A stretch of DNA of 64,000 bases from CAZOKH01 sp964580315 (GTDB lineage: Bacteria > Chloroflexota > Anaerolineae > Anaerolineales > Anaerolineaceae): the NCBI GenBank assembly GCA_964580315.1, contig CAZOKH010000001.1, positions 1 through 64,000 of the forward strand, read 5' to 3'. The notes beneath the pieces are model-generated. The model searched no databases, was not told the DNA's origin, and saw nothing but the letters and a program-made list of their open reading frames with translations. Position numbers and translations under genes: made by a program. Position 1 is the first letter of the stretch. Each line of letters starts with the position of its first letter. This document shows positions 1-8,672 of this stretch, piece by piece.

Positions 1-145
1 GGAAATATTAAAATGATTGAAGAAAATATACCATATCTTCAATCACTCTGCAACCAATTAATGTTTACCACATTTAAATTATTATAATCGAATACTCTGT
101 TCTTATTGAGGCCCCGCTTGAGGATTTTTTTGATTAAAAACCAAA

Positions 146-964
146 TTATCCGGGTAAGAATAGGGAAACTGGCCGGGAGATACACAGCGTTTGAGGCTGT
201 TTCCACTGCCAGCCATTTAAAACTGGTATGGCTTCATAATCAGTCAAATCCAGTTGAATGGGCGTGATCGACACATACCCCTCGGCTAGCGCTCCAAAAT
301 CGGTACCGCGTTCTGGTATCCCGGTGGGTGCGTCTCCAATTGTCCAAAAATATGGTTTGCCTCGCGGATCAGTGCGTCGTTCAGCTTTATCATGGTAAAC
401 GCGCAAGCCCATGCGGGTAATTTGAATGCCCTGGATATCTTCTTCTGACAGGAATGGGATGTTTACATTTAAGAGTGAATGAGGGGATATTCCGTTTTGG
501 ATGACTGCCTGCGCGATAATTCGGGCGTAATGAGCAGCCGGAGCATAATCGGCAAAGATCAGATGGTGATCAGATGAATCTAGTGAGTAAGCTATGGCTG
601 GGACTCCCCAGATGGCAGCTTCCATGGCAGCAGTTACGGTCCCGGAGTAGGTTACATCATGGCCTAAATTTGCCGAAGAATTGATGCCCGACACCAGCAA
701 ATCTACTTTTTCTTCAAAGAAGCCGCGCACCGCCAGGGCAACACAATCGGATGGGGCGCCGTCTGATGCCCAGGCCTGTGAACCGTCGTCCAGCGTAATC
801 TCCTTCACCCGCAATGGGCGGTCAAGGGTTTTGACATGGCCTGATGCCGACCAGTTCCGGTCAGGAGCCAGGATGCTGACTTTGCCAATTTTGCGCATTT
901 CCTGGACAAGGTGGAGCAACCCGGGAGCCAGAACACCGTCATCATTGGTGACTAATATGTGCAT
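146..964 (-). CDS. surE: 5'/3'-nucleotidase SurE
   Basis: SurE is a metal-dependent nucleoside-monophosphate phosphatase of the cytosol. The protein opens with MHILVTNDDGV, whose two Asp residues bind the metal, and carries the family block SGINSSANLGHDVTYSGTV near residues 90-110. Both are SurE signatures, and the length of 272 aa is normal for the family. I chose the ATG at 964 because GAGGCGAA stands just upstream of it and the family begins at this point; an in-frame ATG at 1009 would add 15 residues with no motif. The gene is divergent from the PHP gene and has no operon partner in the window. The 145 bases beyond its stop codon are AT-rich and I see no gene in them. Confidence 0.93.
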   Translation of the reverse strand: MHILVTNDDGVLAPGLLHLVQEMRKIGKVSILAPDRNWSASGHVKTLDRPLRVKEITLDDGSQAWASDGAPSDCVALAVRGFFEEKVDLLVSGINSSANLGHDVTYSGTVTAAMEAAIWGVPAIAYSLDSSDHHLIFADYAPAAHYARIIAQAVIQNGISPHSLLNVNIPFLSEEDIQGIQITRMGLRVYHDKAERRTDPRGKPYFWTIGDAPTGIPERGTDFGALAEGYVSITPIQLDLTDYEAIPVLNGWQWKQPQTLCISRPVSLFLPG

Positions 965-1196
965 TTCGCCTCTTTTTCTCTCGTTTTCTATATTGATCAT
1001 ATTGCGCAAAGATTAACAACGGATCATAACAAGGTTATGGTTCGGTAAATCAAGATTGGCCGGGTCAACCAAAAAACAAGGTGAAACCGTAATTTTTAAT
1101 CAAATGCTTGCATGCCTCAAATCAGATGTTAACAAAGCGTTGAAAAGGGCTTAATTCATTTTCATTATATTTTTAAGAAAAAGAATGTAGGAAAAT

Positions 1197-1976
1197 ATGG
1201 GCCGAGCCGATTTACATATCCATTCAATTTACAGTCACGACGGTACCAGTACGATCTCCGCCATATTGAAGCAGGCTTCTGAGAAATCCAACCTGGATGT
1301 AATTGCCATCACTGATCATGACTCGATGGCAGGTGTGGCCGAAGCGCAAGCGCTAGCTCCTTTATATGGTATTGAGGTAATACCGGGAGTGGAAATTTCA
1401 ACCGCCCAGGGGCATTTATTAGCTTTGTTTATTCAGCGTCCAATTGCTGCCAACCTGTCTTTATTGCAGACGATTGACAGGGTTAGAGAACAGGGCGGAA
1501 TTTGTATTGCACCACACCCCGAAGCGCGCGGTACCAGCAGTTTAAAGGTGGATGATATTCGATGTGTGCTTAAACAACCCTGGGTTGCTCAAATTTTGTT
1601 GGGAGTGGAGATTTTTAATGGGGGATTGGTTTATACCCGCAACTGGCAGCGAACGGCCGAAAGAGTTCTTTCATTACCCTTGACCCATGTGGGAAGTAGC
1701 GATGCGCACCTGTTATCAATGATTGGAAAGGGTGTCACCATTTTTCCGGGAAAAACCGCGGCAGATTTGCGCAAGGCGTTGATGACCCGCCAGACACAGG
1801 TGCCGGCAGGCAAAGGGCTGGGCGGCATGCATGCCCTGGTATCTTATGTGCCGCGCTATCTGCTTCGCAAAATGGGCTGGGCAGTGTGGAACGAACATCC
1901 TGCGAAACCGTTGCGTTTCAAACGATTGCCGAAAAACCTGAAATTTGGGGATCAAATCAGCAGCGCGGTTTCCTAG
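1197..1976 (+). CDS. PHP-domain phosphoesterase
   Basis: The product is a 259-aa single-domain PHP protein. It starts GRADLHIHSIYSHDG, giving the HxH metal motif at residues 7-9, and continues with ITDHDSMAG near residue 40, PGVEIS near 65, a PHPEARG segment near 105 and a GSSDAH motif near 175. These are the usual metal ligands of PHP phosphoesterases. Relatives hydrolyse 3',5'-nucleoside bisphosphates or related phosphomonoesters (YciV/RNase AM-like). I cannot tell the substrate from the sequence. The start at 1197 has AGGA upstream. The gene is followed directly by an intrinsic terminator overlapping its stop codon, so it is probably monocistronic. Confidence 0.85.
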   Translation: MGRADLHIHSIYSHDGTSTISAILKQASEKSNLDVIAITDHDSMAGVAEAQALAPLYGIEVIPGVEISTAQGHLLALFIQRPIAANLSLLQTIDRVREQGGICIAPHPEARGTSSLKVDDIRCVLKQPWVAQILLGVEIFNGGLVYTRNWQRTAERVLSLPLTHVGSSDAHLLSMIGKGVTIFPGKTAADLRKALMTRQTQVPAGKGLGGMHALVSYVPRYLLRKMGWAVWNEHPAKPLRFKRLPKNLKFGDQISSAVS

Positions 1977-1994
1977 AACCGCGTTGTTTTTTTA
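1964..1994 (+). terminator. Intrinsic terminator of the PHP gene
   Basis: CGCGGTT (1964-1970) pairs with AACCGCG (1977-1983) around a 6-nt loop that contains the stop codon TAG, and a T-rich run follows. The arrangement fits a rho-independent terminator for the plus-strand gene. Confidence 0.75.
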
Positions 1995-2002
1995 TTTTAT
2001 GA

Positions 2003-3685
2003 TTACAGGGGCGTGCTTACGGTTAACAAGTCGGTATGGTGGTTGATTTCGGCCAGTAATTGCGTCCCTTTTTGTTCCAGTTCTTCCAGGTAATTTAGAA
2101 AAACAGCCGTAATGGCAGGATCAAATTGGATGCCGGCCTGTTCGTTTAGATATTTTCGAATTTCCTGCGGAGTCCAGGCAGGGCGGTAGCAGCGATCTGT
2201 TCCCAGGGCATCCCACACATCAACCAGTGAGAAAATTCGTGCTGTGAGAGGAATTTCTTCGCCTTTCAACCCGCGTGGATAGCCGCTGCCGTCCCAGCGT
2301 TCATGATGACAGTAGGGAATATCGATTGCCTGTTTCAGGTAGGTGATGGGATAAAGCAATTCATACGCATACACCGGATGCTTTTTCATGATCTCCCATT
2401 CTTCCGGCGTCAGTTTTCCTGGTTTGAATAGAATGTTGTCTGGAATGGCAATTTTTCCAATATCGTGCAGCAAGGCTCCGCGCCGCACATTAACCATTTC
2501 TTTGTCGTCAATTCCGAAAATGTGGGCTAAAGAAATGGTCATGGAAGTGACGCGGTGTGAGTGTCCGTGAGATTCTTTGTCGCGCAATTCCAGCGCGTGC
2601 GCCCAACCTTCAATGGTTTCATCGTAAATGCGGGCTTCATCCGGCGGTTCAATTTGCGTGTCGCGCTTTCGAAATGCACTGTATGTGGATTGGGAACCGT
2701 TTTCGTTTAAGCGGTAGCCATTTTCAGGATCGTAGATTACCACCTGGTTTCGGCCTGCCCATTTGGCAGAATAAAGCGCTTCGTCGGCCTGTGTGAATAA
2801 CAGATCGATTGAGCCGCGCGACTGCCTGATGTTGCTTATGCCAATGCTGACGGTAATTGAAATTTGATAGCCGTTGATGAATATTTTTTGTTGTTCAATG
2901 TGATCGCGGATTCTTTCGGCAACCTGGCAGGCTTCATTCAGATCGGTAGCCGGAAGAAGGATGATAAACTCTTCTCCGCCAAAACGCCCCAGGATGTCGC
3001 TTTCACGGATACAAAATTGGCATTCGCGGGCAACAAACTTTAGAACTTGATCGCCCACGAAATGCCCGTAAAAATCATTGACGCGCTTGAATTTATCAAT
3101 GTCGATCATCAAAGCGCAAACACACTGATCGCCTGCGATGCAATTTTTTACCGGTATCTGGGCTGCCTGGAAAAATCCCCTGCGGTTCCATGCATTGGTT
3201 AACGGATCTCTCAGGGAAAGTTGTTGCACTTCACCAAAGAGGTGTGCAAGCAGGTCACATTGCGATTGCAGAAGTGTTTGCATGTCGATGATTCTGTGCA
3301 AATCTCGGCCTCGAACCACAATCGGTTCATAAAGATCGCGCGGGCTGCGTGAAAGCGCCAGGCGTACAGCCTCCTCGATACGCGTATCTTCATTGAGAAT
3401 GAGCGGCGGTACGCCAATGTGAATATAGAGATCTCGAATGGATCGCTTGGAATATACTTCCAATCCAAAGGGCTTGCTCAAGGCTTCAAAACAAAGGCGG
3501 CGGGAAAGCATGCCAAAAAACTTGTTGCGCGATGTAATGATCACGCCGGGAATAATCTTGTTTTGATTGAACTGTTGAATGATTTGGTTAACCGGAGCGT
3601 CTACATCAATTGCAAAATCAAAATGGGGTAACTCTTGAAGATGTTCAAAAGGAAGAGGGCAATGAAGAATCGATTCGGGTAGCAT
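2003..3685 (-). CDS. GGDEF plus HD-GYP cyclic-di-GMP protein
   Basis: A 560-aa cytoplasmic protein in three parts. Residues 20-140 look like a CBS-pair-like sensor region. Residues 160-320 form a GGDEF diguanylate-cyclase domain with an intact GGEEF signature, preceded by RESD exactly five residues earlier, which is the product-inhibition I-site. Residues 355-530 form an HD-GYP phosphodiesterase domain with HDIGK and HHERWDGSGYP. It could therefore both make and break c-di-GMP, or one domain may be regulatory. I see no transmembrane segment. It is a single gene on its strand, convergent with the PHP gene. Confidence 0.92.
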   Translation of the reverse strand: MLPESILHCPLPFEHLQELPHFDFAIDVDAPVNQIIQQFNQNKIIPGVIITSRNKFFGMLSRRLCFEALSKPFGLEVYSKRSIRDLYIHIGVPPLILNEDTRIEEAVRLALSRSPRDLYEPIVVRGRDLHRIIDMQTLLQSQCDLLAHLFGEVQQLSLRDPLTNAWNRRGFFQAAQIPVKNCIAGDQCVCALMIDIDKFKRVNDFYGHFVGDQVLKFVARECQFCIRESDILGRFGGEEFIILLPATDLNEACQVAERIRDHIEQQKIFINGYQISITVSIGISNIRQSRGSIDLLFTQADEALYSAKWAGRNQVVIYDPENGYRLNENGSQSTYSAFRKRDTQIEPPDEARIYDETIEGWAHALELRDKESHGHSHRVTSMTISLAHIFGIDDKEMVNVRRGALLHDIGKIAIPDNILFKPGKLTPEEWEIMKKHPVYAYELLYPITYLKQAIDIPYCHHERWDGSGYPRGLKGEEIPLTARIFSLVDVWDALGTDRCYRPAWTPQEIRKYLNEQAGIQFDPAITAVFLNYLEELEQKGTQLLAEINHHTDLLTVSTPL

Positions 3686-3798
3686 AACGAATAATCAATG
3701 TGTCAATAAAAGTATATTTTTATCTTAACCCGGATTGTTTAATATTGATTGGCAACCAGGTTATGAGTTTGTTAAGAATTGTTGAATAACGGTAGAGT

Positions 3799-3848
3799 AA
3801 AAAAAAGGCATTCTGGTGTTTTCATAATCTTTCAAACCAGAATGCCTT
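3799..3848 (-). terminator. Intrinsic terminator of thrS
   Basis: A 12-bp perfect stem (3805-3816 with 3837-3848) closes a 20-nt loop. On the minus strand it is followed by a run of eight T. It lies 28 bp beyond the thrS stop codon. Confidence 0.85.
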
Positions 3849-3875
3849 CCAGCAGTTATATGGGGTTCAGCTTGG

Positions 3876-5663
3876 TTATGCGTGCTCGGCGATTTCTTTC
3901 TGCGCGCGGGCAATGAATTCGTCCACCGGGATGGCGCCGGGATTCTCACCGCTGCGCAGGCGCAGAGCCACTTTGCCGCCTTCCACTTCCTGGTCGCCAA
4001 TCACCAGCATGTAGGGCACTTTTTCGCGCTGTGCATCGCGGATTTTGGCATTCATGCGTTCGCTGCGTTCGTCAACCTGGGCGCGAATGCCGGCGGCTTT
4101 TAATTTCTTCAATACTTCATAGGCATAATCCAGGTGCCGGTCGGCGATGGGGATGATGGTTGCCTGGGTGGGGGCAAGCCACACCGGGAAAGCCCCGGCA
4201 TAATGCTCGATGAGCACACCCAGGAAACGTTCCATGCTGCCCAGCAGGGCGCGGTGGATCATGTAGGGTTTGTGCGGCTGGCCGTCTTCGCCGATGTAGG
4301 TCAGGTCAAAACGCTCCGACAGGTTGAAATCGAACTGGATTGTGGAGAGCTGCCATTCGCGCTGCAGGGCATCTTTGATCTTCAGGTCGATCTTGGGCCC
4401 GTAGAAGGCGCCGCCGCCCTCGTCCACTTTGTAGTCCAGGTTGGCGCGTTCCAATGCGGCGCGCAGGGCTTCGGTGGCGTCATTCCATTTTTCAATGGGT
4501 CCCACACTCTTTTCCGGCTTGGTGCTGAGGTAAGCTGTGAATTCGGTGAAGCCAAACGAGCGCAAGATGTGCAGGCAGAAATTGAGCACAAAGTCAATTT
4601 CCTCGGGCATCTGGTCTGGTCGGCAAAAGTGGTGGGCGTCGTCTTGGGTGAAGCCGCGCACGCGCAGCAGGCCGTGCAGCACACCGCTGCGTTCGTAACG
4701 ATATACCGTGCCCATTTCAGCATAGCGGATGGGCAGCTCGCGGTAAGAGCGTGTCTTGCTGTTGTAGATATGGAGATGGAAGGGGCAGTTCATGGGTTTG
4801 ATGTAGTAATTCTGCCCTTCAACCTCAATCGCCGAGTACATATTTTCTTTGTAATTTACCAGGTGACCGCTGGTTTCCCACAGGGTTGATTTGCCGATGT
4901 GCGGGCTGTAAACAAAGTCGTAGCCAACTCTTTCATGCTCTTCCTGCCAGAATAGTTCGGAAAGCTGGCGAATTTTGGCGCCCTTGGGATGCCATAAAAT
5001 CAAACCGGGGCCGATCTCGTCATTGACACTGAACAGGTCAAGCTCACGCCCCAGGCGGCGGTGGTCGCGTTTTTTGGCTTCTTCCAGCAGGTCCAGGTAG
5101 GCTTTCAACTCTTCCGGGGTGTTCCAAACGGTGCCGTAAATGCGCTGCAGCATGGCGTTGCGTTCATCGCCGCGCCAGTAGGCGCCGGCAATATTCATCA
5201 GCTTGATGGCTTTGGGGTTGATTTGCCCGGTGTGTTCAACATGCGGGCCGCGGCACAGGTCGGTGAAGGTGGCATGGGAATAGGTGGAAATTTCGGGTTT
5301 CTCGGCGGTGGGATTGCCGTCTTCGTCCACGCCGCCCGATTCCAGGCCGTCGATCAGTTCCAACTTGTAGGGCTGGTCTTTGAAAACCTGGCGCGCCTGA
5401 GCCGCGTCGAGCACCTCGCGTTTGAAGGGATGGTCTTCTTTGATGATTTGGCGCATGCGGTTTTCGATCTTCTCCAGATCCTCGGGAGTCAGGGCGCGCG
5501 GCAAATCAAAGTCATAATAAAACCCATCGGCAATGGCGGGGCCAATGGCAAATTTGGCAGTTGGAAATTCCTCCATCACTGCCTGCGCCATAATATGGGC
5601 AGTGGAATGACGAATGCGGTAGAGGAATGAATCCTCATAATGTTCTTGTTTGGTTTCAGCCAT
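3876..5663 (-). CDS. thrS: Threonyl-tRNA synthetase lacking the TGS domain
   Basis: This class II synthetase charges tRNA-Thr. At 595 aa it is shorter than the usual 640 aa because the N-terminal TGS/N1 module is missing. The protein begins directly with the editing domain, HSTAHIMAQAV at residues 19-29, with the partner motif DLCRGPHV near 137. Class II motifs follow: YERSGVLHGLLRVRGFTQDD in motif 2, KPMNCPFHLHI for zinc and active-site binding, and HRALLGSMERF in motif 3. A C-terminal anticodon-binding domain completes it. The ribosome site AGGAGG lies 7 nt before the ATG. Expression is very probably controlled by the T-box leader directly upstream. Confidence 0.96.
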   Translation of the reverse strand: MAETKQEHYEDSFLYRIRHSTAHIMAQAVMEEFPTAKFAIGPAIADGFYYDFDLPRALTPEDLEKIENRMRQIIKEDHPFKREVLDAAQARQVFKDQPYKLELIDGLESGGVDEDGNPTAEKPEISTYSHATFTDLCRGPHVEHTGQINPKAIKLMNIAGAYWRGDERNAMLQRIYGTVWNTPEELKAYLDLLEEAKKRDHRRLGRELDLFSVNDEIGPGLILWHPKGAKIRQLSELFWQEEHERVGYDFVYSPHIGKSTLWETSGHLVNYKENMYSAIEVEGQNYYIKPMNCPFHLHIYNSKTRSYRELPIRYAEMGTVYRYERSGVLHGLLRVRGFTQDDAHHFCRPDQMPEEIDFVLNFCLHILRSFGFTEFTAYLSTKPEKSVGPIEKWNDATEALRAALERANLDYKVDEGGGAFYGPKIDLKIKDALQREWQLSTIQFDFNLSERFDLTYIGEDGQPHKPYMIHRALLGSMERFLGVLIEHYAGAFPVWLAPTQATIIPIADRHLDYAYEVLKKLKAAGIRAQVDERSERMNAKIRDAQREKVPYMLVIGDQEVEGGKVALRLRSGENPGAIPVDEFIARAQKEIAEHA

Positions 5664-5689
5664 TTCAAACCTCCTATTGATAATTAAAA

Positions 5690-5952
5690 AGAAAACTCGC
5701 CCCGGTTGGGGCGAGAGTTGATTACCTCACGCGGTTCCACCCAAATTCAATCGCTTTTAGCGATCCTCATTGGCAACAATAACGGCGCTCAACCGGTCTC
5801 TTTACTGAAGGTGTTTCAACCTTGTTCCAGATTCTGCTCGCAGGGGGTTTTCTCCGTTCCATCTGCCGGGCTGCTTCTCAGCTATTGGCTGCCCTCTCTG
5901 ATGGCATGGGGACGGTTACTCGTCCTGGTCAATGCAATTGATATTCGATTGT
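5690..5952 (-). promoter_or_regulatory. T-box leader (threonine) of thrS
   Basis: On the minus strand the leader carries the diagnostic T-box bulge GGGTGGAACCGCG (about 5728-5740), an AGTA loop-E element and an AGAGAGG distal element of Stem I further 5'. It ends in a strong terminator hairpin (5694-5718: CTCGCCCC/GGGGCGAG followed by TTTTCTTTTT). Uncharged tRNA-Thr should favour the antiterminator formed with the bulge sequence. An ACC threonine triplet at 5846-5848 falls in a plausible specifier position in my hand fold, but I am not certain of it. Length and position, immediately before thrS, are typical. Confidence 0.92.
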
Positions 5953-5958
5953 GTTGGT

Positions 5959-5987
5959 ATTATACACTTTCCGACGCTCAATTTCAA
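5959..5987 (-). promoter_or_regulatory. Promoter of the thrS T-box transcript
   Basis: Read on the minus strand, TTGAAA (5982-5987) and TATAAT (5959-5964) are separated by exactly 17 bp. The predicted start near 5952 coincides with the 5' end of the T-box leader. Confidence 0.85.
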
Positions 5988-6018
5988 GAAAACCGCGAAG
6001 ATTTTTGTGGTGAGGCGA

Positions 6019-6912
6019 TCAGGGTTCGCTGATTTCCAGCCAGTTTATTTCCACTTTCACTGGCAAAACTTCTTCGGCTGAAACGTTGAAGCCCACAAAG
6101 CCTTCGTCCATGATTTCTTCGTCTTTGACTGATTTGATTTCAACATCGTTCACAATATATGTGAGCGTTTTGTTGTTGCAAATGGCTGTAAAAACATTCT
6201 TTTTCTTGTCGCCGAACTTGATGGACTTGATGCCGCCGTAAGCCAGTTCTTCATTGCCGTCTTCATAGTAGCGCATGATGCTGTAATAACCGCCGCTGGT
6301 GGCAATGAACTCGTACCAGCCGTAATCGGTTGAACGGCACACCAGGCTGATGTTATTAGTATTGACGCCCTTATTTTCCACTTCGAGATCGATGCGCACG
6401 TCTTTATACTTATGGGGGTTATACATGCGGTAGATGTAAAGCCAGGGGCTTTCCAGGTCAAATTTCAGGGCGCCGCGTTCCTGTTCAATGGTGTAAACGG
6501 GAATGGCTTCTTCATCTTCTTCTTCCACATCTTCATCGACCCAGTAGTGGTATTCAGTTGTCCAGTTAATATCATCCAATTCACCATCCAGTTCGTCGCG
6601 GAAGAATGCAGGAGCATCCGAGTTCACTGTGACCGGTTCTTCCTCGATGTCATCATCTGACATATCTTCCGGCTCTTCTTCAGAGGACTCTTGTTCCATT
6701 TCCTCTTCTTCAACATCATCCTCATCCTCATCTTCGTTTTCGCCTTTTGAGGGTGAATCATCTTCGTCTTCGTCTGAGGCTTGATCATCTTCGCTTTCGG
6801 TGGCGACAGGTTCATCTGCCTGCTCGTTGTCCTGGTCTTTCTTGTCTGTTGAGCCGCAGGCAAGTGAAATGATCATCAGAATCGCAATCATCCATAGCCA
6901 ATTTTTCTTCAT
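6019..6912 (-). CDS. Acidic lipoprotein with a LamG/DUF1080-like C-terminal domain
   Basis: A 297-aa exported lipoprotein of unknown function. A hydrophobic signal peptide ends in the lipobox SLACGS (Cys19). Residues 20-100 are an extremely Asp/Glu-rich, disordered-looking linker. Residues 110-297 form a beta-rich domain resembling the carbohydrate-binding LamG/3-keto-disaccharide-hydrolase fold. A similar domain organisation and local pattern occur in the zinc-ribbon membrane protein at 53179-54273. The gene has its own strong promoter and lies just before the thrS T-box. No catalytic motif is visible; it may bind glycan or act as a surface domain. Confidence 0.8.
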   Translation of the reverse strand: MKKNWLWMIAILMIISLACGSTDKKDQDNEQADEPVATESEDDQASDEDEDDSPSKGENEDEDEDDVEEEEMEQESSEEEPEDMSDDDIEEEPVTVNSDAPAFFRDELDGELDDINWTTEYHYWVDEDVEEEDEEAIPVYTIEQERGALKFDLESPWLYIYRMYNPHKYKDVRIDLEVENKGVNTNNISLVCRSTDYGWYEFIATSGGYYSIMRYYEDGNEELAYGGIKSIKFGDKKKNVFTAICNNKTLTYIVNDVEIKSVKDEEIMDEGFVGFNVSAEEVLPVKVEINWLEISEP

Positions 6913-7026
6913 CTTGTCCTCCTGAATACGTGAACGGATAGGTGAAATGAAACAATGCGATTATTGATTTAATGCAGGGCGATGAGAGGGCTTTTGATTG
7001 GTATGAGGGTAAAAACACGTTAAATT

Positions 7027-7055
7027 AGTCTAGCAAACGTTGCTTTTCCTGTCAA
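7027..7055 (-). promoter_or_regulatory. Promoter of the acidic lipoprotein gene
   Basis: On the minus strand TTGACA (7050-7055) and TAGACT (7027-7032) are 17 bp apart, a near-consensus housekeeping promoter. Transcription would start near 7020, about 108 nt before the start codon at 6912. Confidence 0.8.
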
Positions 7056-7079
7056 ACAATTCATGTTTCAGGGAATAAA

Positions 7080-7102
7080 AACAACCGCCAGAAATGGCGG
7101 TT
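7080..7102 (-). terminator. Terminator after tRNA-Val
   Basis: AACCGCCA (7083-7090) and TGGCGGTT (7095-7102) form an 8-bp stem with a GAAA tetraloop. On the minus strand a T-rich stretch follows. It lies 10 nt beyond the tRNA 3' end. Confidence 0.85.
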
Positions 7103-7111
7103 GAAAATGTG

Positions 7112-7185
7112 TGGGCGGTATAGGACTCGAACCTACGGCCTTTGCGATGTCAACGCAATGCTCTAACCAACTGAGCTAACCGCCC
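7112..7185 (-). tRNA. tRNA-Val (anticodon GAC)
   Basis: The minus strand folds as a standard cloverleaf. The acceptor stem GGGCGGT pairs with ACCGCCC and is followed by discriminator A. The D arm is TAGCTCAGTTGGTTAGAG, the anticodon loop TTGACAT gives GAC (valine), and the T loop is GTTCGAA. The 3' CCA is not encoded. The tRNA stands alone between the lipoprotein promoter and the end of the thyX-like gene, and a terminator follows it. Confidence 0.95.
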
Positions 7186-7244
7186 AAAGCGCTGCTTATT
7201 ATAACCGGGATTAAAAGATTGTGCAATAGCCGGAGACAGGCTTT

Positions 7245-8672
7245 TTATTGCACCTGGCTAAAAAAATGTTCTTCCAGACCCTGCCAACTTTCAGCCGGAT
7301 TGGGATTGAGTGATTGCGCCAGGAGGGGCAAATGGCTGCGAAGTTCTTCAGCGATGCGCTGGGCGACGCGCCGAATGGCGAAGTGGGCGTTTTCAGCCGC
7401 GCGCAGGTTGATGAGATGATAGGCACTGCGCAGGTTGGTGTGAATGAGAACGCGCCGGTTGAAGGCATTGGGCACCACATAGGCTGCCACACACGGGTTG
7501 AAATCGGCCAGTGTTTCATAGGCCTGTTGGGCGGTGTGCATGGCTTCGCGGAAGGGCTGCTCAAAACCTGCCAGGGTGACCATGCGCGGCACGGCGTAGC
7601 CCAGGTGGGTGGTGAGCGATTGCGGGGTTTGCGTCATCATGCGGTGGCGTTTCAGTTCGAAATAGGCGCCCTGGTCGAGCACCAGGTCGAATGTGAAATT
7701 GGCAAGTTCAAGCTCGCGCAGGGGAATATCGTGCTGGCGCAAATTTCCCAGCAGCAAGTCGGCCATTTCACTCTTTTGTTGGGGAGATAATTGGGAAATG
7801 GTGGTTTGAGCCTGCGTGTAACTGACGCCGGAAAAGCGGTACAGGGCTGCCGCCAAGATGCGTTCTTCGGCTGATCGATCCCAATCGACCAACTGCAGCC
7901 AGTCTTGATCTTTGGCGGCAAAGGCAGATTGCGGTGGGCAGAATGACGGCAGCATTTCATGGGCTTTTTGCAAGTGCGGCAGGCTTTCGATGTATTTGAC
8001 CAGTGTGGGAACTTCTTTCAGAGCGGCTTCTTTCATCTCTTCGGCAATTTGCCGCACTTCCCGCAGCGGGCTGGTTAGCATTTTCCGCAGGGCGTGTTCC
8101 AGTGCGCGGGCGTTGATGGTGACGCCGACGTTTGCCAGCGAGGCAGCCGGCAAAAGATAGCGCGCCACATCCACCATGTGGGTGCGCACGCGTCTATCCC
8201 AGGCGGTTTGGGTTTCTTCAGGCTGCTGCGGGAAGAGTTTTCTGGCAGCAGGGGGAAGCGCTTCGAGCGCCTGGTGATAGGTTTCAAACAGTCCCTGGCA
8301 GGTTTGCGTATAGACATCTTTCAGGGGATGGTCACTCAATTCCACGGGAATGTGAAAATCCAATGGGCCCCAGGTTTGGTAACGGCTGGATTTCTCTGTG
8401 TAGGATGCCAGGCGGTTGGATTCCAATGCTTCAACAGCCAGGCGCGATATGTTTTCAACTGCAATGTGCAGCACAGCATGCTCTGCCACCGAGGAATGAC
8501 CGTAATTGACCACCCACTTCTCGTGGAACTGGCTGCTTTTCTCCTCGGTCAATTCAGCCGCGATTTCTTTGAACGACTGCGGCGAACGGGATGTTTTGGC
8601 AAATGTGACGGCAATGGTTTCGGGGGGGAGCTGGCGGGGGTCCAACAGATAAACCTGGCGTTCATTTGACAT
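7245..8672 (-). CDS. Tandem ThyX-like FAD-dependent thymidylate synthase family protein
   Basis: At 475 aa this is about twice the length of ThyX and looks like two ThyX-fold halves. The N-terminal half has RLASYTEKSSRYQ near residues 87-99, matching the SxNExSxRY part of the ThyX signature. The C-terminal half has RHRMMTQTPQS at 342-352, which fits the RHRx7S part exactly. Classical ThyX makes dTMP from dUMP with FAD and methylenetetrahydrofolate; whether this split, duplicated form does so is not shown. The start at 8672 overlaps the ribF stop by 11 bp, so the two are translationally coupled at the end of the nusA cluster. Confidence 0.8.
   Translation of the reverse strand: MSNERQVYLLDPRQLPPETIAVTFAKTSRSPQSFKEIAAELTEEKSSQFHEKWVVNYGHSSVAEHAVLHIAVENISRLAVEALESNRLASYTEKSSRYQTWGPLDFHIPVELSDHPLKDVYTQTCQGLFETYHQALEALPPAARKLFPQQPEETQTAWDRRVRTHMVDVARYLLPAASLANVGVTINARALEHALRKMLTSPLREVRQIAEEMKEAALKEVPTLVKYIESLPHLQKAHEMLPSFCPPQSAFAAKDQDWLQLVDWDRSAEERILAAALYRFSGVSYTQAQTTISQLSPQQKSEMADLLLGNLRQHDIPLRELELANFTFDLVLDQGAYFELKRHRMMTQTPQSLTTHLGYAVPRMVTLAGFEQPFREAMHTAQQAYETLADFNPCVAAYVVPNAFNRRVLIHTNLRSAYHLINLRAAENAHFAIRRVAQRIAEELRSHLPLLAQSLNPNPAESWQGLEEHFFSQVQ

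Noticed and set aside
4134..4889. Long open frame opposite thrS
   Set aside because: It is antisense to a well-conserved synthetase, has no family-like motif and arises from the codon pattern of the real gene. The same applies to long antisense frames inside infB (13145-13699), thyX (8094-8669), gyrB (21362-22138) and livJ (36211-36717).
5706..6032. Open frame on the plus strand over the thrS leader
   Set aside because: It is fully explained by the T-box leader and promoter read on the other strand.
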